Notes under the pieces: model-generated
Database searches by the model: none
Told to the model about the DNA's origin: nothing
The model's input: only the letters and a program-made list of their open reading frames with translations
Program-made: the position numbers and the translations under genes
Origin: Haliea salexigens DSM 19537
Lineage (GTDB): Bacteria; Pseudomonadota; Gammaproteobacteria; Pseudomonadales; Halieaceae
Direction of reading: 5' to 3'
DNA length: 64,000 nucleotides
NCBI RefSeq assembly: GCF_000423125.1
Contig: NZ_AUHJ01000004.1
Coordinates: forward strand, 186,001-250,000
Part shown: piece by piece, positions 38,985 to 47,375 of the stretch
How the letters are laid out: each line of letters opens with the position of its first letter
Numbering within the stretch: the stretch's first letter is position 1

Positions 38985-39779
38985 TCAGTCCTGAATCACG
39001 ATTTCCACGCGACGGTTCATCTGCCGCCCTTCCGCTGTCGCGTTATCCGCCACAGGACGGGACATGCCGAAACCTTCGGTGCTGATGCGCGTTGCGCTCA
39101 CACCGGCATCGACCAGTGCCTGACGCACAGCCAGCGCTCTCCGCTCTGACAAACCCTGGTTGAAATCGGCCCCGCCGGTACTGTCGGTAAAGCCCTCAAT
39201 CAAGACGGTTTTCTCCGGGTATTCCTCAAGAAAACCGGCCAGGCGCTGGATGGTACTGTCGGCGCCCGGCTGCAGGTCTGCCTTGGCGGTGGCAAAGAGC
39301 ACATCACCCAGTGTCATGACCATACCGCGTTCCGTTTTCACGGCCTGCAGTGCGAGCAGTTCCCTGCGCAGCGAGTCTGCATCTGCCTGAGAGCGCTGCA
39401 GTTCTGCTTCACGAGCGTCCAATTGGGCCTCGCGAGCCGACAACAGGATCTGGTCCTTGGTCTTTCCCAACGACTTCAGCTTCTCGCTCGCGGCCTTGCG
39501 GTCAGCGATGGCAACCGCTGTGTCGGTACGCACTTTGGCAACATAAGCCAGCGACGTCATATCCTCTGCTGACGTAGCGACCGCCGCGGATTCGAGTGCC
39601 TTGTTTGCACGCTGCAATTCCGGCCCAGCGTAGCGCAAAACTGTCTCGTTCTGCTTCGCCGTGTTGTAGCTTGCCTCCGCATCCAGCAGCGCCTGGTTCT
39701 TCTGCAAGCCGCCACAGGCCACCAACATCGCCGAGGCCGCAACCAGCGCACCCATTTTTAAAACCGATAATACGTTCAT
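38985..39779 (-). CDS. OmpA-family lipoprotein with DUF4398 domain
   Basis: 264 residues. Lipobox LVACGG after a signal peptide; DUF4398-type helical region (about 30-150: DAEASYNTAKQNETVLRYAG, coiled coil); OmpA C-terminal domain (about 150-262) with TLGDVLFATAKADLQPGADS, VLIEGFTDSTGGADFNQGLS and RRVEIVIQD. It anchors the outer membrane to peptidoglycan. The next gene upstream on the same strand encodes a DUF4398 lipoprotein without the OmpA part, so the two probably act together. Confidence 0.9.
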   Translation of the reverse strand: MNVLSVLKMGALVAASAMLVACGGLQKNQALLDAEASYNTAKQNETVLRYAGPELQRANKALESAAVATSAEDMTSLAYVAKVRTDTAVAIADRKAASEKLKSLGKTKDQILLSAREAQLDAREAELQRSQADADSLRRELLALQAVKTERGMVMTLGDVLFATAKADLQPGADSTIQRLAGFLEEYPEKTVLIEGFTDSTGGADFNQGLSERRALAVRQALVDAGVSATRISTEGFGMSRPVADNATAEGRQMNRRVEIVIQD

Positions 39780-39808
39780 GATATCTCCTGCTATCGGATA
39801 GGTAGCGC

Positions 39809-40198
39809 TCAGTTGCGCTGACTGCGCTCAATTTCGCTGCGTAATGCCTCAATGCTCGATTCCAGCTCGCTGAGGGCAGTTTCTGCACGCGTCTTGCTGG
39901 CAAAGGCCTGGGCGTACTCGGCGTCCGCGGCAGCCTCGTCAGACAAGCGCTTTGCCTCCGCATAATCCTTCTGCTGCATGGCGAGTTGTGCCCGGCGCAA
40001 CTTCTCTTTTGCCCGATCCATGGGCACCGGCGCATGCGCGGCCGCCTCATTGTTCTCGGCGCTGACCACGGCGGTGCGTGCGCTGGCCAGTTCCCCCTCG
40101 GGGCGTGGTGTGCTGCTGCAGCCTTGGACCATCATCAAAACGCTGCCAGCGAATACGGGGGCAGCGAGCCGCCACCATCGGGGTTGGGTTAACGTCAT
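39809..40198 (-). CDS. DUF4398 lipoprotein
   Basis: 129 residues from ATG 40198. A signal peptide with lipobox (MMVQGCSS) and then helical DUF4398 sequence (ELASARTAVVSAENNEAAAH, AKEKLRRAQLAMQQKDYAEA). It ends with a coiled coil. It is 29 bases ahead of the OmpA/DUF4398 gene, so co-transcribed. An open frame reaches 40309 but has no signal peptide-like start. Role in the envelope is inferred from the family. Confidence 0.85.
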   Translation of the reverse strand: MTLTQPRWWRLAAPVFAGSVLMMVQGCSSTPRPEGELASARTAVVSAENNEAAAHAPVPMDRAKEKLRRAQLAMQQKDYAEAKRLSDEAAADAEYAQAFASKTRAETALSELESSIEALRSEIERSQRN

Positions 40199-40379
40199 CG
40201 TCGCTTTACTCCTCTGCGGGTAACTGCCGGTTACCCAAGTACATTCGGTGATAGGGGTGAGACGCGCAAATAGTGCGCTCGACCCGGCGACTAAACAAGC
40301 GGCGAACACGTTACAGAAGCGGTATTATTACAGCCTGCCTGAAAGCTCTCACAATCAGCCCCGACAGGAGTAAACGCCC

Positions 40380-42065
40380 ATGGTTAGCGCGTACACCAAG
40401 GCCCTGGTCACACTCGCCGTGCTGCTGCTCGCACCCGCCAGCCTTGCGGTCAATGACGGGCTCGACCACCATGCCGACAGCAAGGTGCTGAAAGACTTCA
40501 CGTTCGATGATGGCTCTGTGCTCGACCTGCGCCAGCACTACTACACACTGGGCAGCCCACGCCGCGGCGACGATGGCCGCGTGAACAATGCGGTATTGAT
40601 CATGCACGGCACCACGGGCAGCGGCGATGGGTTTCTCAGCGACCATTTCGCCGGTGTTCTGTTTGGTGAGGGGCAGCTGCTGGACGCCAGCCGCTATTAC
40701 ATCATCCTGCCCGATGCCATCGGCCACGGCCTGTCCAGCAAACCCAGTGATGGGCTCCGGGCGCGTTTCCCCAAGTACACCTACGATGACATGGTGCGGG
40801 CGCAGTACCGGCTTCTCACTGAACACCTGGACGTAGACCACCTGCGTCTGGTCACTGGCACCTCAATGGGCGGCATGATGAGCTGGGTGTGGGGCTATAC
40901 CTACCCGCAGTTCATGGACGCCCTGCTACCCCTGGCCAGCCTGCCGGTGGAAATTGCAGGGCGCAACCGCATGACGCGCAAGATGATTATTGACGCGGTC
41001 ACTGACGATCCGGCGTGGAACGGTGGTGATTACGAGGAACAGCCCCCGGCCCTGAAGGAGGCCATGTACGGCCTGCTGTTCATGGTGTCCAGCCCGCTGC
41101 AGTACCAACTGCAGGCCCCTACCCGGGAATCCGCGGAGGCATTGATGGACACGCTGGTGGAACGCTACCGCTCGCGCATTGATGCCAACGACCTCATCTA
41201 CGCGTTTGATGCCTCGCGCTTCTACAACCCTGCACCGCATCTGGAGAAAATACAGGCCCCGGTGCTGGCCATCAACTCCGCAGACGACCAGGTGAACCCA
41301 CCGGAACTCGGCATTCTGGAGCGCGAAACCGCGCGCATCCCCGGTGCCCGCGCCGTGGTATTGCCGATAACCGACATGACGCGCGGCCACAGCACGCACT
41401 CACGGCCCACCATCTGGGGCCCCTATCTGGCGCAGCTCCTGGCGGCCACGGCGCCGGAGGCACCACGCGAAAAAGCCCCCCCACCGGCTCTGCTGGACAC
41501 AACGGACAATGCCTGGGACGTTAAAGCACCCGCGCAATTCCAGGCCCGCTTTGTCACCACCGAAGGTGCCTTTACGATACAGGTGCACCGCGAGTGGGCA
41601 CCCAGGGGCGCAGACCGCTTCTACCAGTTGGTGAGAAACGGCTTTTACAACGGCGTACACATCAACCGGGTTATGCCCGGGTATATCGCCCAGTTCGGGC
41701 TCAGCCCCTACCCCGCCGTGACAGCAGCGTGGAAAGCGATCACGTTGACCGACGACCCCGCAAAAGCCAGTAACACGATCGGCCGCGTCGCGTTCGCCAT
41801 GACCGGGCCAGATACCCGCTCAACCCAGGTGTACATTAACCTCGGCGACAACGCGCAGCTGGATGAAGAGGGCTTCGCGCCCTTTGGCGAGGTGGTTACC
41901 GGCATGGACGTGGTGGAGCGGTTGTACCCGCTGTACGGCAACAACGCGGGTGGCGGCATGCGCCACGGCCGTCAGGGGCCACTGGAACAGGGCGGCGCCG
42001 ACTACGTGTTCACGCATTACCCGCTGCTGGACTACATCGTGAACGCGAATGTGGTCGGCGAATGA
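40380..42065 (+). CDS. Exported alpha/beta hydrolase fused to a cyclophilin-type peptidyl-prolyl isomerase
   Basis: 561 residues with a Sec signal (about 1-23). Residues 45-355 form an alpha/beta hydrolase of the MetX (homoserine acetyltransferase-like) type: oxyanion loop MHGTTGSGDGF, nucleophile S162 in GTSMGG, acid D302/D303 in INSADDQVN and His near GHSTH (336-340). Residues 388-530 form a cyclophilin domain: ARFVTTEGAFTIQVHREWAP, FYQLVRNGFYNGVHINRVMP, and PFGEVVTGMDVVERL. I know no common protein with this pairing. The substrate is unknown; the protein is likely periplasmic. Confidence 0.85.
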   Translation: MVSAYTKALVTLAVLLLAPASLAVNDGLDHHADSKVLKDFTFDDGSVLDLRQHYYTLGSPRRGDDGRVNNAVLIMHGTTGSGDGFLSDHFAGVLFGEGQLLDASRYYIILPDAIGHGLSSKPSDGLRARFPKYTYDDMVRAQYRLLTEHLDVDHLRLVTGTSMGGMMSWVWGYTYPQFMDALLPLASLPVEIAGRNRMTRKMIIDAVTDDPAWNGGDYEEQPPALKEAMYGLLFMVSSPLQYQLQAPTRESAEALMDTLVERYRSRIDANDLIYAFDASRFYNPAPHLEKIQAPVLAINSADDQVNPPELGILERETARIPGARAVVLPITDMTRGHSTHSRPTIWGPYLAQLLAATAPEAPREKAPPPALLDTTDNAWDVKAPAQFQARFVTTEGAFTIQVHREWAPRGADRFYQLVRNGFYNGVHINRVMPGYIAQFGLSPYPAVTAAWKAITLTDDPAKASNTIGRVAFAMTGPDTRSTQVYINLGDNAQLDEEGFAPFGEVVTGMDVVERLYPLYGNNAGGGMRHGRQGPLEQGGADYVFTHYPLLDYIVNANVVGE

Positions 42066-42091
42066 GCCAGCTCCCCGGCACACACTGGCCG

Positions 42092-43432
42092 CTACGCGTC
42101 AGGCGCCACACAATCGCGCAGGGTACGCTCACCGAGTTGGGCGCTCACGGCCTCGTCGATACCCGTCAGCAGCTCATCCACCGCGGCGGTTGAGACCACA
42201 CGCTGCTCCATCAGCGCCTGTTCTTCATTGGGGCTGCGGATTGCGCGCAGTAACTGGGTAATGGTGACCGTTGCCGGGTCGCGCGCCACCAGATATTCGG
42301 GTGGCTCGCTGCTGGTTTCTACCAGCAGATCCCGGCTCGCGAGCAGCTCCACCGCCTCGCCCACGCGATCGGGCGGGGCCTGGAGTACGTCGGAAAGCGC
42401 ATCCACCGTCAGAGGCGGCGCCTTGCTCACAAACGCCCGGGCAATCTGGAAAATCACCAGCAGGGTCAGTTGCTCGCGGAAGCGACCACTGAGGGCCACA
42501 CGCTGGTCGGAGAGACGAATACGCTCGGGGTACTGGTGGTAAAACGCCACCTGCGCCCCTATCAACAGAATCAACCAGCTGACGTAAAGCCAGATCATGA
42601 ACATGATCAGGATGGCGAAACCGGAATAGATGGCCGCGTACTTGGTGGAACCCGCCGCAAATTCGGCAAATACCAGCCCGGATGCCTGCCACAGCGTCCC
42701 TCCGACCACGCCGCCGACAAATGCCGAGCCGAAACTGACCCGGGTGTTGGGCACAAACACGTAAGCGAAGGTAAACGCGAGAATCACCAGCAGCAGAGGG
42801 ATCAGGCGCGAGAGCAGCACCAGCAGGCTGCCGAACGGCTCAATGTTCAATACGGCCTGCACGATGCCGCTGTTCATCATGGACGCGGTAAGGCCCATGG
42901 CAGAAAAAACCAGCACCGGCCCGACCATGATCACACTGAGATAGTCACTGAAACGCCGGGAAATGGGGCGCGAGGACTTCGCCCGCCAGACGTAGTTAAA
43001 GGATACTTCGACTTTCTGGATCAGCGACACCACGGTGTACAGCAGCAGAGCCAAACCCACAGAGCCCAACACCCCCACTTTCATATTCTCGACAAAATCC
43101 AGCAGGTTGAGCACTATTTCGTGCCCCTGGTCGCCCAACGGCGCCACCAGGTTGTAAAGCAACGGCTCAATCTGGTTGTGTACGCCAAAGGCCTTGAGTA
43201 CGGAAAAACTCACGGCCAGCAACGGCACCATGGACAGTAGCGTGGTGTACACCAGGCTCATGGCGCGCAGGGTCAACTGGCCCTGGGAAATCTCCCGCAC
43301 CAGCACGAACAGGAAGCGTATGGATTTGTAGGCCCACCGCTGCACACTGGAGAGCTGTTCGAGATCGACCCGCCACAGTTCATTGAGCAGAAAGCCCCTG
43401 ATGCTGCCGTATATCCCTGTCGGGCCTTGCAT
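42092..43432 (-). CDS. YihY/BrkB-family inner-membrane protein
   Basis: 446 residues. Six-helix YihY core (about 40-300) with LTLRAMSLVYTTLLSMVPLL and FAGGTLWQ-like VGGTLWQASGLVFAEFAAGS, then a cytosolic C-terminal winged-helix-like part (about 320-446: LTLLVIFQIARAFVSKAPPL). The family was once called ribonuclease BN, which is wrong; its real function is unclear. It is convergent with the hydrolase-cyclophilin gene, 26 bases apart. Confidence 0.92.
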   Translation of the reverse strand: MQGPTGIYGSIRGFLLNELWRVDLEQLSSVQRWAYKSIRFLFVLVREISQGQLTLRAMSLVYTTLLSMVPLLAVSFSVLKAFGVHNQIEPLLYNLVAPLGDQGHEIVLNLLDFVENMKVGVLGSVGLALLLYTVVSLIQKVEVSFNYVWRAKSSRPISRRFSDYLSVIMVGPVLVFSAMGLTASMMNSGIVQAVLNIEPFGSLLVLLSRLIPLLLVILAFTFAYVFVPNTRVSFGSAFVGGVVGGTLWQASGLVFAEFAAGSTKYAAIYSGFAILIMFMIWLYVSWLILLIGAQVAFYHQYPERIRLSDQRVALSGRFREQLTLLVIFQIARAFVSKAPPLTVDALSDVLQAPPDRVGEAVELLASRDLLVETSSEPPEYLVARDPATVTITQLLRAIRSPNEEQALMEQRVVSTAAVDELLTGIDEAVSAQLGERTLRDCVAPDA

Positions 43433-43570
43433 GACGTCTCCTTCTACCTGCGAGGGTTGTGCCCGTCATCATAGCGCAGATTGAAAAGCCGGGGGCATGG
43501 GCCGTCTGCACGATTTCGGCTATCCTGTTGCCCGGCCGCTTATAGCCGCTCACCCTCAAGGAGACACCAC

Positions 43571-43942
43571 ATGATTGGATATATCACCATCGGCGTAAAC
43601 GACATGGTCAAAGCCAAGGACTTCTATGGAGACCTGCTGGCCGACCTGGGCGCCACGATGACCATGGATATGGATCGCATTGCCTTTTTCGGCACCGGAA
43701 CGGATCAGCCCATGCTGGCCGTCTGCGTCCCCTTCAATGGTGATGCCCCGGACCCCGGAAACGGCAACATGTTTGCGATCAATGGCGGCACCAAGGAAAC
43801 CGTTGACGCGCTCTATCACAAGGCGATTGCATTGGGCGCCAGCTGCGACGGCGAGCCGGGGCAACGTATACCTGACATGTTCTACGGCGCCTACGTGCGT
43901 GACCCGGATGGCAACAAGATCGCTTTCTACGTCTTCGGATGA
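43571..43942 (+). CDS. VOC-family (glyoxalase-like) protein
   Basis: 123 residues from ATG 43571, with AAGGAGA 5 bases or so upstream. Two beta-alpha-beta-beta-beta units: MIGYITIGVNDMVKAKDFYG and the terminal GAYVRDPDGNKIAFYVFG are typical of the VOC superfamily. Metal-dependent isomerase, lyase or binding roles occur in the family. Substrate unknown. A 17-base-pair hairpin follows at once. Confidence 0.9.
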   Translation: MIGYITIGVNDMVKAKDFYGDLLADLGATMTMDMDRIAFFGTGTDQPMLAVCVPFNGDAPDPGNGNMFAINGGTKETVDALYHKAIALGASCDGEPGQRIPDMFYGAYVRDPDGNKIAFYVFG

Positions 43943-43950
43943 CCTACCAC

Positions 43951-43992
43951 GGCCGGCGTTGCATACCCCAAACAAGGTATGCAACGCCGGCC
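43951..43992. repeat. Perfect 17-base-pair inverted repeat
   Basis: Arms GGCCGGCGTTGCATACC (43951-43967) and GGTATGCAACGCCGGCC (43976-43992) with loop CCAAACAA. It lies 8 bases after the VOC gene and 56 bases before the TonB receptor. No T-run follows, so it is not a normal Rho-independent terminator, though it would form a very stable RNA stem. It could also be a binding site for a dimeric regulator. Confidence 0.9.
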
Positions 43993-44048
43993 CGCTCGGC
44001 CGTACTCTCTGCGCCCGCAAAAACCGCACAAGAAAAGAGGTAATCTTC

Positions 44049-46289
44049 ATGTACGCACGCAAGCCCATCACGCTGCTGGTCGCAGCATACCTGTCTGCCG
44101 GCAGCGCCAGCCTCATGGCACAGGGCCTCGAGGAAGTGGTCGTCACCGCGCAGAAGCGCGAACAGACGCTGCAGGACGCCCCCATTTCGATTGCCGCCTT
44201 CAATGCTGACCAGCTCGAGCAGAAGGGCGTGAACACCATCGACGACCTCGGCACCTCGGTACCCAACGTCAAGATCACCCGCTCGCCATCCAACACATCG
44301 GCCGCCACCATCGCCATTCGCGGTTCTGCCACTATCAACCCGGCCATTACCTGGGAGCCCACCGTCGGCATCTACCTCGACGGCGTGTTCATCGGCAAGA
44401 ACGTGGGTGGCATTTTTGACATCGCCGAATTGGAGCGCGTGGAAATGTTGCGTGGCCCACAGGGCACACTGTACGGCAAGAACACTGTGGGCGGCGCCGT
44501 CAACCTGATAACCACCAAGCCCAGCGGGGAGTTCAGCGGCAAGCTGCGCGCCGGTGTCGGCAACTATTCACTGGGCACTGTTTACGGCAGCCTGGATCTT
44601 CCAGCGTTCGACCTCGGTGGCGCCGGGCAAGTCATGGCCAAGGTGACCGGTTCATACCGCGAGCGTGACGGCCTGTACGACAACGTCGCCGACCCCTTCG
44701 GCAACCCACTCGCAAACCCGATGCTGATCGATGAACTCAACAACATCGACAACACCGTGGGGCGCTACGATATTCTCTGGGAAGCGAGCGACCGCCTAGA
44801 ACTGCGCTACACGTGGGACTACAGCGATCTGGACCTGGCTCCCTCCAAGAACCAGCTCACCTACCTGGACCCCAACGATCCGGCGAGCGTGAACGCGTTG
44901 CTGGCGCCGTATGTCACCGGCGAAAATGAAAACCGCGACAGCGTAAGCCTCGACCAGGCCAAGTTTGAGCGTTCAAAGTCGATTTCGCGGTCTCTGTTTG
45001 CCGATTATGATGCGGGCAGCTGGGGCGCGCTGGGAGACGTCACGCTGCGCTACATCGGCAACGATCGTTCACTGGACTGGGACGACGACATCGATATCGA
45101 CGGTTCACCGGTCAACCTGTTCACCTCAGCGCGCTTCATCGACTACGATCAGGCGTCTCATGAGGTGCAGATGATTGGCACCACCGACCGCACCAACTAC
45201 GTATTCGGCCTGTATTACTTCGAGGAAGAAGCCGCGGTGTACAACCCGATCAGCTTCTTCGGTGCCTTCGGCTCTCCCACCTCACAGAACCGCTACGGCT
45301 TCGACAACGACTCGATTGCGGTATTCGGCCAGGTTGAGTGGCGCCCGGCAGCGGATATCTTCCAGGACCGCCTGACCCTGACCCTGGGTGCGCGCTGGAC
45401 GGAAGAAACCAAAGACACCTACATCGATCACCCGAATGACGTCGATGCACAGGGCAACCCTGCTCCGTTCTCTGGCCGGGCCAAGAAGAGCTTCGATAAC
45501 GTGTCGCCCACCTTCGTCGCCGCCTGGGACGCCAGCGACAACGTGAACATCTACGGCAAGATCGCCAACGGCTGGAAAGCCGGCGGCTTCAACGGTGAAG
45601 CGCCGTTCGAAGCGGCTTTCACCACGCCGTATGATGCAGAAGAAATTCTCTCCTACGAGGTCGGTATCAAGTCGCGCTGGAACGACAACCGTCTGCAGGT
45701 CAACGGAGCCTACTTCTACAACGAGTCGACCGACATGCAGATGTCGATTTTCGTTGCCGGCAGCAGCGCCGCCTCCATTGTGCAGAACGCGGGTGAAGCG
45801 ACCATCCAGGGCTTCGAGGTGGAACTGGTTGCCCTGCCAATTCCAGAGCTGGAACTCGCGGCCAGCTATGGCTACCTCGATACCACCTACAACGAGTTCA
45901 TCGAGAACGGTGTGGACGTGAAGGACCAGAAGGACTTCCCCTACGCACCACGCAACAGCGCCAGCCTGTCGGCGGAGTACACCGTCGCCACTGGCAGTTG
46001 GGGTGACCTCACAGCACGCCTTGACTACGAGTTCGTTGACCGCCACGTGCCCTACATCGAGCCCAGCCAGAACGCCACGTCTGAGGTTCGCCCCTACGGC
46101 TTGCTGAATGGTCGCGTCACTCTGGCCAACGTGCCGGTGGGTGACGGCCAGGCGCTGAAGTTCGCCCTCTGGGGCAAGAACCTGGCGGACAAGGAATACC
46201 GCATCAACACCATCCCGTTCGGGCTCTGGACCGCCAGCTACTTTGGTGACCCGCGCACCTACGGCGTCGAAGCCACCTACGAGTTCTAG
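44049..46289 (+). CDS. TonB-dependent outer-membrane receptor
   Basis: 746 residues from ATG 44049 (an open frame upstream runs inside the VOC gene in another frame). Sec signal to AQG, TonB box LEEVVVTAQKREQTLQDAPI, plug (LGTSVPNVKITRSPSNTSAA; ERVEMLRGPQGTLYGKNTVG) and barrel with terminal Phe (YGVEATYEF). Receptors with this plug type in marine and sphingomonad bacteria import iron chelates or organic substrates. It leads the plus-strand catabolic run. A terminator-like hairpin follows. Confidence 0.93.
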   Translation: MYARKPITLLVAAYLSAGSASLMAQGLEEVVVTAQKREQTLQDAPISIAAFNADQLEQKGVNTIDDLGTSVPNVKITRSPSNTSAATIAIRGSATINPAITWEPTVGIYLDGVFIGKNVGGIFDIAELERVEMLRGPQGTLYGKNTVGGAVNLITTKPSGEFSGKLRAGVGNYSLGTVYGSLDLPAFDLGGAGQVMAKVTGSYRERDGLYDNVADPFGNPLANPMLIDELNNIDNTVGRYDILWEASDRLELRYTWDYSDLDLAPSKNQLTYLDPNDPASVNALLAPYVTGENENRDSVSLDQAKFERSKSISRSLFADYDAGSWGALGDVTLRYIGNDRSLDWDDDIDIDGSPVNLFTSARFIDYDQASHEVQMIGTTDRTNYVFGLYYFEEEAAVYNPISFFGAFGSPTSQNRYGFDNDSIAVFGQVEWRPAADIFQDRLTLTLGARWTEETKDTYIDHPNDVDAQGNPAPFSGRAKKSFDNVSPTFVAAWDASDNVNIYGKIANGWKAGGFNGEAPFEAAFTTPYDAEEILSYEVGIKSRWNDNRLQVNGAYFYNESTDMQMSIFVAGSSAASIVQNAGEATIQGFEVELVALPIPELELAASYGYLDTTYNEFIENGVDVKDQKDFPYAPRNSASLSAEYTVATGSWGDLTARLDYEFVDRHVPYIEPSQNATSEVRPYGLLNGRVTLANVPVGDGQALKFALWGKNLADKEYRINTIPFGLWTASYFGDPRTYGVEATYEF

Positions 46290-46302
46290 AACTCGCACTT
46301 GC

Positions 46303-46333
46303 CAATGGCGCCTGCGGGCGCCATTGTTCTTTG
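46303..46333 (+). terminator. Terminator-like hairpin after the TonB receptor
   Basis: Ten-base stem CAATGGCGCC/GGCGCCATTG around TGCG, then TTCTTTG. It lies 13 bases after the receptor stop and may partly separate receptor and enzyme expression. Confidence 0.75.
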
Positions 46334-46373
46334 TAGCACAGAGAAAATAACGAGACTGCTCAAGGAGCCACAC

Positions 46374-46919
46374 ATGACCCCGGATATGGAACAACAGCTA
46401 CAGGCGCTGCTGGACAAGCAGGCCATCATGGAGCTGATCAACGCCTACTGCAACGCGGCGGATCGCCACGACAACGAGAAATTCCGCTCGCTGTATCACG
46501 AGGATGCAATCGACGACCACGGCTCGTTTTTCAAGGGCCTGGCCATGGAGTTCATCGATACCCTGCCGGACATCCAGGCCAACATGGAAATCCTGCACCA
46601 CAACGTCACTACTGTGAACATCAAACTCGACGGGGACCGTGCGGAGGGTGAGGTGTACATACTCGCCTTCCACAAGATCAGCACTGACGAGGGGCCGCTG
46701 GATCTGCTGATCGGCGGACGCTACTTTGACAAGTACGAAAAGCGCAACGGTGTCTGGAAATTCACCTACCGCGCGGTGGATGCGGATTGGGCGCACCTGC
46801 ACCAGCCTTCGCTGGTGAACCTGAAGAACCCGATCATCGACGGCGCCCACATCGGGCAACCCGGTCGCAAGGACCCTTCCTATTCCATTTTCGAACTGTT
46901 GCAGTGGGGCAAACGCTAG
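46374..46919 (+). CDS. SnoaL-like (NTF2 fold) protein
   Basis: 181 residues. The opening DKQAIMELINAYCNAADRHD and RSLYHEDAIDDHG are the standard SnoaL_4 pattern; GGRYFDKYEKRNGVWKFTYR is the final beta sheet. NTF2-fold enzymes include steroid isomerases and dehydratases and hydroxylating subunits. A possible catalytic His/Asp pair is visible but the reaction is unknown. AAGGAG precedes the ATG. It is followed by a thioesterase 31 bases later. Confidence 0.88.
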   Translation: MTPDMEQQLQALLDKQAIMELINAYCNAADRHDNEKFRSLYHEDAIDDHGSFFKGLAMEFIDTLPDIQANMEILHHNVTTVNIKLDGDRAEGEVYILAFHKISTDEGPLDLLIGGRYFDKYEKRNGVWKFTYRAVDADWAHLHQPSLVNLKNPIIDGAHIGQPGRKDPSYSIFELLQWGKR

Positions 46920-46950
46920 CCTCACGCAGGCACTATTGATAAGGACACAC

Positions 46951-47373
46951 ATGACTAAAGCCGACAAGCTGAAAAATGCCAACGCGCATATCCCGCCCTG
47001 CTTGCAGGTGCTGAACGGGCAGTTGCTGGACTTTGACGAAGCTGAAGGGACTGCGGAAATGCAGTTTGATGTCAGCGAACAGTTCTGCCATTCAATCAAC
47101 GTCGTGCAGGGTGGCAATGTTACCGTGATGCTGGATGCCGCCATGTCACATGCGCTGTTCATGCAGCAGGCAGACGTTGCCGCGCTGCCCACGCTGGAGC
47201 TCAAGGTCAGTTTTCTGGAGCCCACGCTGGCGGGCAGGATTATTGCCCGGGGCAAGGTTGTGAAATGCGGCAAGAGCATTTCCTTTCTGGAGGGCTCGCT
47301 GATAAACCCGGCCGGCCAACTGGCCGCCGTTGCCTCCGCCACGGCGAAAGTTGTGCGCCACAAGAGGGACTGA
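46951..47373 (+). CDS. PaaI-family hotdog thioesterase
   Basis: 140 residues from ATG 46951. Hotdog fold with the active-site helix VVQGGNVTVMLDAAMSHAL and strands LELKVSFLEPTLAGRIIARG. It should hydrolyse an acyl-CoA; the acyl group is unknown. Its stop is 2 bases before the next ATG, so it is tightly coupled to the PQQ enzyme gene. Confidence 0.88.
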   Translation: MTKADKLKNANAHIPPCLQVLNGQLLDFDEAEGTAEMQFDVSEQFCHSINVVQGGNVTVMLDAAMSHALFMQQADVAALPTLELKVSFLEPTLAGRIIARGKVVKCGKSISFLEGSLINPAGQLAAVASATAKVVRHKRD

Positions 47374-47375
47374 CC

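Noticed and set aside
43680-44048. Longer start for the TonB receptor
   Set aside because: This part overlaps the VOC gene in another frame; the receptor signal peptide begins at 44049.
45282-46394. A 370-codon minus-strand frame over the TonB receptor
   Set aside because: Antisense shadow; no family sequence, and the receptor frame is complete from signal to terminal Phe.
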